35,488 nucleotides of DNA from Terriglobales bacterium (GTDB lineage: Bacteria > Acidobacteriota > Terriglobia > Terriglobales > Acidobacteriaceae). Shown piece after piece: positions 16,780-25,800 of this stretch. The notes under the pieces were generated by a model that saw only the letters and a program-made list of their open reading frames with translations, did not search any database and was not told where the DNA came from. Made by a program: the position numbers and the translations under genes. Positions within the stretch are counted from its first letter, which is position 1. Every line of letters begins with the position of its first letter. The DNA lies in the NCBI GenBank assembly GCA_035487355.1, contig DATHMF010000044.1:1-35488 (forward strand), read 5' to 3'.

Positions 16780-17289
16780 GTGAAGGTTTTAGGGATTGAT
16801 TGTGGCAGTGAAATCACCGGCTTCGGCGTGGTGGAGCAGCATGCTGACGGCAGGCTGATCTGCATTGCTGCCGGGGCCATACGCCTTCCCGCGCGCGCTC
16901 CGCTTCCTGCCAAGCTGGCTAAAGTTTTTCAGGAACTCAGCGAAATCATCGCCCGGCACCAACCGCAGACGGTTGCCATTGAGGATGTCTTCTACGCAGC
17001 CAACGTCAAATCCGCGCTCAAGCTGGGACACGTTCGCGGCGTCGCCATGCTGGCTGCGTCGAGCGCCCATCTGGAAGTTGCCGAATACGCGCCGCTGGCC
17101 ATTAAATCTTCGGTTGTCGGTTATGGCCGCGCAGAAAAATCACAGATCCAGGTCATGGTTGCGGATCTGCTGCATCTGAAGGCCCTGCCCGAACCACCCG
17201 ACGTAGCTGACGCGCTTGCTATTGCAATCTGCCATTTGCATACCGCCGCAACTTTGCAGCGGCAACATGCCGGTTTCAAGCACTCATAG
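16780..17289 (+). CDS. ruvC: Crossover junction endodeoxyribonuclease RuvC
   Basis: RuvC resolves Holliday junctions during recombination and repair, cutting symmetrically as a dimer. The protein is 169 residues from GTG 16780, with AGGA upstream. The four acidic catalytic residues are all in place: Asp7 (LGIDCG), Glu68 (AIEDVF), Asp141 and Asp144 (PPDVADALAIAICH), close to Asp7, Glu66, Asp138 and Asp141 in E. coli. The N-terminal motif reads GIDCGSEITGFG where most RuvCs have GIDPG. ruvA and ruvB are not next to it; neighbours on both sides are unrelated. Confidence 0.95.
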   Translation: MKVLGIDCGSEITGFGVVEQHADGRLICIAAGAIRLPARAPLPAKLAKVFQELSEIIARHQPQTVAIEDVFYAANVKSALKLGHVRGVAMLAASSAHLEVAEYAPLAIKSSVVGYGRAEKSQIQVMVADLLHLKALPEPPDVADALAIAICHLHTAATLQRQHAGFKHS

Positions 17290-17367
17290 GGATCCTTCAG
17301 GCGGTGGATTGCTCCCAACCCAATCTGGTTTAAACTCTATGCAATATAAAATAGAACATAAATTTGT

Positions 17368-18063
17368 ATGAAACCCTTACTGCATTCATTCAAGATTGTT
17401 GCAACAAGCCTAATTCTGCTGTTGGTCTCAGCTCTGGTGCCGGCATTTGCCCAGGCGCCGGAATCACAGAATAAGAACGAAGCCAAAGATCCGGTTTCCA
17501 CCATAACCTACACGCTCGATTGGCCGGAAGCGCATCCCTCGCACTACCGCATCAAGGTTGAGTCGAGCGGCGCGGCCGTGTATGAGTCATTGCCCGACGC
17601 AACCACCGATCCGGCAGACAAGTATCAGACTCAATTCGTGATGAGTTCCGAGCTTCGCGATCGCATCTTCGCGCTCGCGCAAAAGGCAAACTACTTCGAC
17701 GGTAAATTCAATTACACCAAGAGCAAGATTGCCAACACCGGCCAGAAAACACTCGACTACACCGACGGCAGCAAGCATTTCCAGAGTACGTATAACTGGT
17801 CGGAAAACCCCGCCATTCAGGAGCTGACAGACATTTTTTACGGCATTTCCAACACCATGGAATCCGGCAGCAAGCTCGAATATCTTAAACGTTTCGATAA
17901 GCTCGGATTGCCCGATGAACTTCTGAGCATGCTGCAGCTTCGCTCTGAGGGCCATCTCCTGGAGCTGCAAACCATCGCCCCATTGCTGCGGCAGATTGCG
18001 CAGGATTCTTCGCTGATGAACCTGGCTCGCCAGCGTGCCCGGCAGCTCATGCAGGACCAATGA
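17368..18063 (+). CDS. Secreted protein of unknown function
   Basis: I do not recognise a named family. The 231-residue product has a signal peptide (about 1-29, LILLLVSALVPAFAQ) and then a soluble domain. Its first half is beta-rich (ITYTLDWPEAHPSHYRIKVE), the middle contains an ANYFDGKFNYTKSKIANTG stretch, and the last 80 residues are mostly helical and Leu/Gln-rich. It has no cysteine after the signal peptide and no catalytic motif I can name. A weak AT-rich promoter-like stretch (TATAAAAT near 17345) precedes the ATG. The FecR-domain gene follows after about 120 bases on the same strand. Confidence 0.75.
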   Translation: MKPLLHSFKIVATSLILLLVSALVPAFAQAPESQNKNEAKDPVSTITYTLDWPEAHPSHYRIKVESSGAAVYESLPDATTDPADKYQTQFVMSSELRDRIFALAQKANYFDGKFNYTKSKIANTGQKTLDYTDGSKHFQSTYNWSENPAIQELTDIFYGISNTMESGSKLEYLKRFDKLGLPDELLSMLQLRSEGHLLELQTIAPLLRQIAQDSSLMNLARQRARQLMQDQ

Positions 18064-18182
18064 AAGGCGCCTCGCCTGTGACTGAGTGCCAAATGCTGAA
18101 GTGCAATTTCCTGATTGCTCAACAAATTCAGTATCCAAACCCCGGACCTTTTCATCTAAAATAACTGAAGGTTGGTATATAT

Positions 18183-19634
18183 ATGTCCCCCCGAAGAGTG
18201 ATGCTCGCTCTTCCTGTTGTGCTTGTAGTGCTGCTGGCGCTTTATTTAACACCAGCGGCCGCTTGGGCCGACTCTCACGCACGCATTGTGCGCCTCAGTT
18301 ACGTTGAAGGCGATGTTCAGATTGACCGCGCTGACGGACAAGGTTTCCAGCGCGCTTTTCTTAACTTACCTATTACTCAGGGCTCGCGCTTACAGACTCA
18401 TGATGATGGCCGCGCAGAAATTGAATTTGAAGATGGCAGCACTCTCCGCTTGGTCCCCGATACAAATCTCAACTTTGACCAGCTTGGGCTACGCGACTCA
18501 GGCGCAAAGTTTACGTTCGTAACTTTGGAGCAGGGAACTGCTTACTTTGACCTGCGTGAGAAAGGCAAAGACGAATTCACAATTACTGCTGGTTCCGGGC
18601 AGCGGTTGGAGCTTCCCCGCTCCTCGCGTTTCCGCGTCAATGTTAATCCGACGGGCATCAAGCTGGCCGTATTCGATGGTGAGGTTGAATTCCAAGGGCC
18701 TGACAAACCTGTCGCAGTAAAGAAGAACGAAACCCTGGACACCGACCGAACCGACCGCTTCTACACGTCGAAAAACGTCATACCCGAGCCTTATGATTCC
18801 TGGATGCAAGAGCGCGATCAATACCGCAAGCAGTATTCCAGCAACTCGGCATATAACCTCTCGTCCCCGTATTTATATGGCCGGGCCGACCTGAACTATT
18901 ACGGTAATTATTTTGATTCGCCCTATGGCTATCTTTGGCGTCCGTGGAGTGCCGGCTCAACATGGGATCCATTCCTGGATGGCGCCTGGGTCTTCTATCC
19001 CGGTTCGGGATACACCTGGGTCTCGGCGCATCCCTGGGGCTGGCTGCCTTATCACTACGGCTCCTGGATTTACTTTGAACCATATGGCTGGTGCTGGCAG
19101 CCGAGCAGAGTATGGAATAACTGGTTGCCGGTGGCGATCATACGCAATCCTCGTCCGGGATTTATTCCGCCCCGACCACCCACGAACGGCCACAGCGTAG
19201 TTATCATCGGACGCGGTCCAAACCGCGGCATTATCCATAACTCACGCCTGGAAGATAGAAGTCTGCCTGGCTTGCAAACGCAAATGCCGCGCTCTTCTTC
19301 ACTGCTGAAGTGGCCAGGCCCGACGATACGTCTCCCTCAAGGCGCAGAAGGGCGTGAGCAAGAGCTCGACAGGCGCGGATTCTCCAATCTCTTCCCGCGC
19401 AATCCTAAGGCTTCTTCGATTCGACCCGTTGCACCTCTTGTTCCCAGTACATTGGCTCCATTGCGGCCTACAGGGCCTTCTGCGCCTATTGTTCCGCATT
19501 GGCCAGCGCCAGTCATGACGCAGCCGCGGATTCCCTCGGCGCCGCACATGTCTTCACCTCAGATGTCTTCGCCTCCTCACATGATGACCGCACCTTCCAT
19601 CCACATGAGCGTCCCACATCCTTCTCGCCGCTAA
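18183..19634 (+). CDS. FecR-domain protein with aromatic-rich and Pro-rich tail
   Basis: This is a 483-residue exported protein. The signal peptide spans about 1-30 (LALPVVLVVLLALYLTPAAAWA). A FecR domain (about 38-180) follows, recognisable from VRLSYVEGDVQIDR, GSRLQTHDDGRAEIEFEDGSTLRLVP and EFTITAGSGQRLELP. Residues of about 215-320 are rich in Tyr, Trp and Gly (SPYGYLWRPW, SAHPWGWLPYHYG), similar to DUF6600-type regions. The last 120 residues are Pro-, Ser- and Met-rich and low in complexity (SAPHMSSPQMSSPPHMM). Unlike classical FecR it has no visible sigma-factor partner or inner-membrane helix beyond the signal, so a signalling role is doubtful; a cell-surface structural role is equally likely. 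Confidence 0.8.
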   Translation: MSPRRVMLALPVVLVVLLALYLTPAAAWADSHARIVRLSYVEGDVQIDRADGQGFQRAFLNLPITQGSRLQTHDDGRAEIEFEDGSTLRLVPDTNLNFDQLGLRDSGAKFTFVTLEQGTAYFDLREKGKDEFTITAGSGQRLELPRSSRFRVNVNPTGIKLAVFDGEVEFQGPDKPVAVKKNETLDTDRTDRFYTSKNVIPEPYDSWMQERDQYRKQYSSNSAYNLSSPYLYGRADLNYYGNYFDSPYGYLWRPWSAGSTWDPFLDGAWVFYPGSGYTWVSAHPWGWLPYHYGSWIYFEPYGWCWQPSRVWNNWLPVAIIRNPRPGFIPPRPPTNGHSVVIIGRGPNRGIIHNSRLEDRSLPGLQTQMPRSSSLLKWPGPTIRLPQGAEGREQELDRRGFSNLFPRNPKASSIRPVAPLVPSTLAPLRPTGPSAPIVPHWPAPVMTQPRIPSAPHMSSPQMSSPPHMMTAPSIHMSVPHPSRR

Positions 19635-19656
19635 TTTAGAATTATCGGTCGTTTAA

Positions 19657-19684
19657 ACTGAGAACCAAGAACTGAGAACTGAAC
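19657..19684. repeat. Short ACTGAGAAC tandem repeat
   Basis: The units ACTGAGAACCAAGA and ACTGAGAACTGA lie head to tail directly upstream of yjbQ. Such GAGAACT-type simple repeats look like slippage products between genes; no function is evident. Confidence 0.6.
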
Positions 19685-19694
19685 AATTGCCTTT

Positions 19695-20108
19695 ATGAAA
19701 TTTCACACCGAATATCTCACCTTCAATACCAGGAAGCATCGCGAATATATCCACATCACGCCGCAGGTAGAGTCCGCGGTGAATAAGAGCGGCGTGCGCG
19801 ATGGCATGGTGCTGGTTTCCGCCATGCACATCACCGCGGCAGTGTACGTCAATGATCACGAATCCGGTCTGATTGAAGATATTGACGAGTGGTTGGAAAA
19901 GCTTGCGCCTTTTCGCAAAGACTATCGCCATCACCAGACCGGAGAAGATAACGGCGATTCCCACCTGAAAAGCCTTCTGATGCACCATGAGGTAATTGTG
20001 CCGATTACCGCGGGCAAGCTCGATCTGGGGCCGTGGCAGCGCGTCTTCTACGCCGAGTTTGATGGACAGCGTTCCAAGCGGGTCATCATCAAAGTCATGG
20101 GTGAGTAA
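19695..20108 (+). CDS. yjbQ: YjbQ/UPF0047 family protein
   Basis: This is a 137-residue cytoplasmic protein of the YjbQ (UPF0047) family, whose E. coli member has a weak secondary thiamine-phosphate synthase activity; the main physiological role is unsettled. Family features include the N-terminal strand region ending in ITPQVESAV, the [16 protein letters not shown] stretch, the highly conserved [18 protein letters not shown] (with the His/Asp/His cluster thought to hold phosphate or metal), and [14 protein letters not shown]. Its 3' end overlaps the 3' end of rsmA on the other strand by 14 bases (20095-20108). Confidence 0.92.
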   Translation: MKFHTEYLTFNTRKHREYIHITPQVESAVNKSGVRDGMVLVSAMHITAAVYVNDHESGLIEDIDEWLEKLAPFRKDYRHHQTGEDNGDSHLKSLLMHHEVIVPITAGKLDLGPWQRVFYAEFDGQRSKRVIIKVMGE

Positions 20109-20976
20109 GCTGGCGAAAGATCCCGGCAGTCTGCTTTAAATCCAGCGCCTCGGCCCGCACATCCGGACGTATTTTTGTCTCTTGCAAAGCGCGGCGCGCA
20201 ACTGCCCCGTCATAACGGTTTCGCAGATTGTTCAGCAGCGTCTTACGTTTTTGCGCAAAGATCAGCTTCAGGAAATCAATGAAGGGATCTTCCTCAATCC
20301 GCAACGCCGCCAGTTGCGGCGCGACCACCATGCGCAGCACCGTGGAATGGACTTTTGGCGCCGGCGAGAACGCTGCCGGCGGCAGGGTGAACAGCTTCTC
20401 GACTTTGGCATAAAGCTGGGCGGTTGCCGAGAGCAGGCCATAATCCCGGGTTCCGGGCTTGGCGGCAATCCGCTCGGCGACCTCGCGCTGCACCATGATG
20501 ACAATGGTGTCGAGGTAGTTGTGATAGCGGAACAGGTGCAGCAGTATGTCGGAGGTAATGTAGTAAGGCAGGTTCCCAATGATGTGCGCCTTCGCCAGGG
20601 TTTCATCGGATTGGGCTTGCGGCCCCTGGTTGAGCAGCGGTCCTGGTTTGCGCCGGATCACATTCGCAAAATCTACCGTAAGTACATTGCCCTCAATGAT
20701 CTCCACGTTATTCTGTTGGCTGTATTTCATGCGGAGCTGGGCGCTCATCACCCGGTCAAGCTCAATGGCGATAAGGCGCCCCGCCCTGGATGCCAGCAGA
20801 TCGGTCAGCACTCCGCGTCCTGGGCCGATCTCGATGACGGTGGCGGCCTCGATGTTTCCCAGGGCGTCCACAATCTTGCGTGCGGCGCTGGGGTCGTTCA
20901 GGAAGTTTTGTCCTGCGGGGGCTTTCTTCGCTCCCGTTGGCTTACTGTGTACATTGGCCATTTTTTTATTTGCCAT
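20095..20976 (-). CDS. rsmA: 16S rRNA dimethyladenosine transferase RsmA (KsgA)
   Basis: RsmA adds two methyl groups to each of two adjacent adenosines near the 3' end of 16S rRNA during small-subunit maturation. It is 293 residues; a second Met at position 6 is an alternative start, and neither has a strong ribosome-binding site. [15 protein letters not shown] is the family N-terminus, [10 protein letters not shown] (from Glu49) is the SAM-binding loop, and NLPYY (135-139) is the catalytic adenine-methylase motif. The conserved [17 protein letters not shown] and [12 protein letters not shown] segments follow. It converges with yjbQ and diverges from glgA, 65 bases away. Confidence 0.96.
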   Translation of the reverse strand: MANKKMANVHSKPTGAKKAPAGQNFLNDPSAARKIVDALGNIEAATVIEIGPGRGVLTDLLASRAGRLIAIELDRVMSAQLRMKYSQQNNVEIIEGNVLTVDFANVIRRKPGPLLNQGPQAQSDETLAKAHIIGNLPYYITSDILLHLFRYHNYLDTIVIMVQREVAERIAAKPGTRDYGLLSATAQLYAKVEKLFTLPPAAFSPAPKVHSTVLRMVVAPQLAALRIEEDPFIDFLKLIFAQKRKTLLNNLRNRYDGAVARRALQETKIRPDVRAEALDLKQTAGIFRQLTHP

Positions 20977-21041
20977 TTAGACTCGTATCAACTTTTCTAG
21001 TCTGTTCGGTATCTTGCCGTGAGTCCCGGAGGTCTGGTTCA

Positions 21042-22511
21042 ATGCGCATTACCTTTGCTGCGTCGGAATGTGTCCCATTCTCTAAGACCGGAGGTCTCGC
21101 CGATGTTGTTGGCGCCCTTCCCAAGGCCCTGGCCTCTCTCGGACACGATGTCAGCGTCTTTCTCCCTCGCTACAAACAGACCAAACTCTCGCAGCCTTCC
21201 ACCGTTCTCTCCAGCGTTAGTGTCCCTTTTGCTGATCAATACCGTTTTTGCTCTGTCCTGGAGTCGGCCTCGCAGGGCGGCGTGAAGTACTATTTTATTG
21301 ACTATCCGCCTTACTTCGAGCGCGACAATCTTTATGGAACACCGGCAGGCGATTACCCCGACAACGCCGAGCGTTTTGCCCTGTACTCGCGGGCTGTGAT
21401 TGAGGCCAGCAAAGTACTGGGCGTCCCGGATATCTTTCATTGCCACGACTGGCAATCTGCACTGGTCCCTGTTTTGCTGCATACGGTCTACGCGGCTGAT
21501 CCGGCCCTGCGCAACGTGAGTACAGTGTTCACAATTCATAATATGGGATATCAGGGTTTATTTCCTCCTGAGATTCTGCCGCTGCTGCAGCTTCCCGAAG
21601 AATTATTCAGCATCAACCAGATGGAATTTTACGGGAAGCTCAATTTCCTCAAGGGCGCGCTGGTGTTTTCCGACTACATCACCACCGTGAGCAAAAAATA
21701 CAGCCAGGAGATCCAGACGCCCGAGTACGGCTTCGGATTGGATGGCGTGCTGCGCGACCGTGCCGACACCGTAACCGGCATCCTCAATGGCGTGGATTAC
21801 AACGAGTGGAGCCCGGAGAACGATAAGTTCATCATCACCCGGTACACCCCCGAGTTGCTGGACGCTAAGGCGGGCTGCAAGAAAGACCTGCTGACCGAAT
21901 TCGGCATCGGCAACGGGGACGCGAAGCTGCCGGTGATTGGCATCGTCTCCCGCTTCGCCGCGCAGAAGGGATTTGACCTCATCGCCGAGGTCGCCGACAA
22001 GCTGGCGCGCGAACCCATGATCGTCGTCGCCCTGGGGACGGGCGACAAGGAATACGAAGATTTATTCCGCCAGTTGCAGACCGAGTTTCCCAAAAAGTTT
22101 GCGGTGAAGATCGCTTACGATAACGCCATCGCCCACAAAATCGAGGCCGGCGCCGACATGTTTCTCATGCCATCGCGTTACGAGCCTTGCGGCTTGAACC
22201 AGATTTACAGCCTCAAGTACGGCACGGTCCCCATCGTCCGCGCCACCGGCGGGCTCGATGACACCATTGAACCCTACGATTCTTATACCGGGCAGGGAAC
22301 CGGCTTCAAGTTTACCGAATACACCGGCGAAGCGCTGCTGCAAACGATAAAGGCGGCCCTCACCGCTTTCAAGAACAAGATTGCCTGGCAAAAACTCATG
22401 CGCAACTGCATGGCCAAGGATTTTTCGTGGAACAGCTCGGCGCGCGAGTACGTGCGGGTGTTTGATAAAGTTCACCAGGCGCGGACAAGATCGTTTCTAT
22501 TTCGCACTTGA
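21042..22511 (+). CDS. glgA: Glycogen synthase GlgA (GT5)
   Basis: GlgA extends alpha-1,4-glucan chains using ADP-glucose. ATG 21042 is chosen because CGGAGG (21028-21033) precedes it and the protein then begins with the family N-terminus MRITFAASECVPFSKTGGLA; the longer frame back to 20880 overlaps rsmA antisense. At 489 residues it is of normal length. Lys15 in KTGGLADVVGALPKAL binds the donor, FHCHDWQSALVP and TIHNMGYQGLFP are conserved N-domain segments, SRFAAQKGFDLI opens the C-domain, and Glu381 in YEPCGLNQIYSLKYGT is the key catalytic-site Glu. No other glycogen genes are adjacent. Confidence 0.97.
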   Translation: MRITFAASECVPFSKTGGLADVVGALPKALASLGHDVSVFLPRYKQTKLSQPSTVLSSVSVPFADQYRFCSVLESASQGGVKYYFIDYPPYFERDNLYGTPAGDYPDNAERFALYSRAVIEASKVLGVPDIFHCHDWQSALVPVLLHTVYAADPALRNVSTVFTIHNMGYQGLFPPEILPLLQLPEELFSINQMEFYGKLNFLKGALVFSDYITTVSKKYSQEIQTPEYGFGLDGVLRDRADTVTGILNGVDYNEWSPENDKFIITRYTPELLDAKAGCKKDLLTEFGIGNGDAKLPVIGIVSRFAAQKGFDLIAEVADKLAREPMIVVALGTGDKEYEDLFRQLQTEFPKKFAVKIAYDNAIAHKIEAGADMFLMPSRYEPCGLNQIYSLKYGTVPIVRATGGLDDTIEPYDSYTGQGTGFKFTEYTGEALLQTIKAALTAFKNKIAWQKLMRNCMAKDFSWNSSAREYVRVFDKVHQARTRSFLFRT

Positions 22512-22856
22512 TATTTTAAGGATTGTCATCCTGAGCAAGGGCGCACGCCCGAGTCGAAGGACCCCGAGACCCTCAACTGTTTCCTCGCAGCCCTCGTACA
22601 TAATCCTCCCGAAGGTAAATTGCTGGGTACACCGGATTGTTCAAAAACACCGGAGGCAGGACAGTACTTCTGGCTTTCGTTACAAAGGCCCCAGTTTATT
22701 TTGTCCGTCATATCAGTAAGAAGTAGATTCGCCCAAAACAGGAAACAATAGGACCATGATGGTGGCTCATTCTGCCATTATTTCCGGGTTGGGCATCGGT
22801 GTTGGTCATTAGCCGGCTCATCCCGCCCAAGTATCGCTTGGAGACGGTGTACTCCC
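22512..22856. other. Intergenic region after glgA
   Basis: There is no credible gene in these 345 bases. It contains a REP-like element at its left end and otherwise no clear promoter, terminator or known RNA. A weak GGAG at 22840-22843 is the only ribosome-binding candidate for the downstream gene. Confidence 0.6.
22525..22572. repeat. REP-like intergenic element (GTCATCCTGAGC type)
   Basis: The stretch begins GTCATCCTGAGC and continues to GAGTCGAAGGACCCCGAGA, with a small GGGC/GCCC hairpin in the middle (22539-22550). From memory, GTCATCCTGAGC...GTCGAAGGA elements are abundant between genes in Acidobacteriota and many other bacteria. It was recognised by eye, and only one copy lies in this window. 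Confidence 0.6.
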
Positions 22857-25800
22857 ATGAAAACACTGTTGAAGCCTGCCGCTCTCGCATGCCTTTTGCT
22901 ATTGTCCGCGCGCCCTCTAGTTTCGCAGCTACAACAACCGGTTGCGCCGGTCAACGTCATTTTCGATGACGATATGTCCATCTCCGTGGACGACGTTGGC
23001 AATCACGCTGTGCTTTGGGGGCTTTCCGACCGTGGCGAGGTCAACGTGCTGGCTCTGATCTGCTCGTCGGCGAACGACTACAGCGCCCCCACCATGCGTG
23101 CCATAGCGAACTATTACGGCCACCCGAACGTCCCCATTGGCGCACACAAAGGCATGACGCCTACTCTGGAAAACTCCGCCAACAGTAATTACACGCAACA
23201 AATCACTAATCAGTTCGGCACTCCGGGCGATACACGCGCCAACTATCCCGATGCTGTAACCGTTTACCGGCAGGCGCTGGCGAATGCTCCCGACCACAGC
23301 GTGCATATCGTGGCCAGCGGATACTATCAACCGCTGCAGGCCCTGCTGCAAAGCCAGCCGGATTCCATCAGCCCGCTCACTGGCATGCAGCTTGTGACCC
23401 AGAAGGTGAAACGTCTGGTGTCTGAAGCCGGCTGGTTCCCCTCCGGCAATGAGCACAATTTCCGCGTGGATGCCGACGCCGCCAGTTTCGTGTTTGCCAA
23501 CTGGCCCGTTGAGATTGTTTCACTGGGGGCGCAAATGAATCAGGATGTCATCACCGGTCCGTCCTCAACTGCCGATCCCACAAAAGATCCGGTCAAGGAC
23601 GCCTGGCAACTGTTCAATGGGGGAAACTCAGTACCAGGTTTTGGCCAAGTGGCGCTGCTATTCACTGCCCGCGGCCTGGGTACGAATTTTATCGCTTCAG
23701 GCTTGAACGGCCAGACAACCGTTGGTCCCACCACGTCACAGTGCGCGGGCTGCAACGGTTGGTCCCAGACCCCCAACATGCAGCAATCCTACCTGAATAA
23801 GCAGGCCACAGCCGCTCAACTGGAGGCGATCCTCAACCCTCTGCTGCAGAGTTCCTCGAATATGCCGATCTTGCGAAGTATCTCTCCCACGAGTGTGCCC
23901 GCCGGGAGTTCTCAAACGATAACCTTGACCGGCACCAACTTCTTCGCCGACTCGCAAATATTGTTTAACGGCAGCAGTCGTCCTACTACCTTTCTCGGTA
24001 GTACTCAACTCAGCGTGCAGCTCAGCGGCAGTGATTTAGCAAACCCGGGAACGCAAACCTTGAGCGTATCGAACCCTGAGGGTGGCGGCTGGCAGTCTGG
24101 TGCTCAGAATCTTACGGTTTTCACCACAGCGCCGACCTTGACCGGTATTTCTCCTTCGAGCGCCATAGCAGGCAGCGGTCCACTCACACTCACAGCCACT
24201 GGTACGAACTTTACTGCCACTTCGCTGGTCCAAGTCAACGGGGCGAGCCGCAGCACGGCTTTTGTGAGCAGCACTCAGTTGACGGCTACGCTCACCGCAG
24301 GTGACCTTGCCAACGCTGGCTCCCTCTCCATCACAGTGACCTCATCCGGCGGCACCAGCGCGCCTCTCATCTTCACCGTCAATAATCCGGTTCCCTCGCT
24401 CACCAGCATCTCTCCCAGTACAACCTTCGCGGGCGGAGCAGCCTTCACCCTGACAGTGAATGGAACGAATTTTGTGAATGGGTCAGTGGTCCAAGTCAAC
24501 GGCTCCAGCCGAACCACGAGCTTTGTCAGCAGCACTCAACTCAGCGCGGCTATTCCCGCCAGTGACATCGCCTCTGCTGGAACTCTCTCCATTACGGTAC
24601 TAAACCCTGCGCCTGGTGGTGGCGCTTCGGCAGCACTTTCGCTCGTTGTCAATAATCCGCCCCCCTCGCTCACGAGCATCTCTCCAAGTACAACCTTTGT
24701 CGGCGGCCCAGCTTTCACCCTGACGGTGAATGGCACAAATTTTGTTAACGGGTCAGTGGTTCAGGTCAACGGTTCCAGTCGAACCACAACCTTTGTCAGC
24801 AGTACTCAACTCACTGCAGCTATCCCTGCCAGTGACATAGCCTCTGCCGGAGCTCTTTCCATTACTGTGGTAAATCCCGCCCCGGGCGGCGGCACATCGG
24901 CGGCGTTAACCCTCGCTGTCAATAACCCGAACCCGGCGCCATCGCTCTCGAGTATTTTGCCGGCCAGCGTCATCGCCGGCAGCGGCGGATTTACGTTGAC
25001 CCTTAGCGGCGGCAACTTCATCGCGGGATCAGTAGTTCAGGTCAACGGCTCCAGCCGTAGCACGACCTTTGTCAGCAGCACTCAACTCAGCGCGGCCATC
25101 CCTGCCAGTGACATTGCTTCTGCTGGAACTCTTTCCATTACGGTGGTAAATCCCGCGCCGGGTGGTGGTGCTTCGGCAGCACTTTCGCTTGTCATCAATA
25201 ATCCGGTTCCCACACTCACGAGCATTTCTCCAAGTGCAACCTTTACTGGCGGCGCAGCTTTCACCCTGACAGTGAATGGCACGAATTTTGTTGGCGGGTC
25301 AGTGGTCCAGGTCAACGGCTCCAATCGGACCACGACCTTTGTCAGCAGCACTCAGCTCAGCGCAGCTATTCCAGCGAGTGACATTGCTTCTGCCGGAACT
25401 CTTTCTATTACAGTAGTCAACCCGGGAGGGGCTAGTGGATCGCTCACCCTCACTGTCAATAATCCGGCCCCCTCGCTCACAAGTATTTCGCCAAGCGCAA
25501 CTACTGTGGGCAGCCCAGCTTTCACCCTGACGGTGAATGGCTCAAATTTTGTTAATGGGTCGGTAGTCCAGGTCAATGGATCCATTCGAACTACGACCTT
25601 CGTCAGCGGCACTCAACTCAGCGCGGCCATTCCTGCCGGCGATGTTGCCTCTGTTGGGACTCTTTCGGTCTCGGTGATAAATCCCGCGCCGGGCGGCGGC
25701 GCATCGGTAGCGCTTTCGCTCGCTGTCAATAACCCCGGGCCGTCTCTCTCGAGCATTTCACCAGCCGGTGTCACCCCCGGCAGCGGAGGATTTACGTTAA

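Noticed and set aside
20182..21000. 272-residue plus-strand open frame opposite rsmA
   Set aside because: It is a shadow of the well-supported rsmA gene, with no family resemblance.
20880..21041. N-terminal extension of GlgA
   Set aside because: It lies antisense to rsmA and its promoter region; the conserved GlgA N-terminus and ribosome-binding site both point to 21042.
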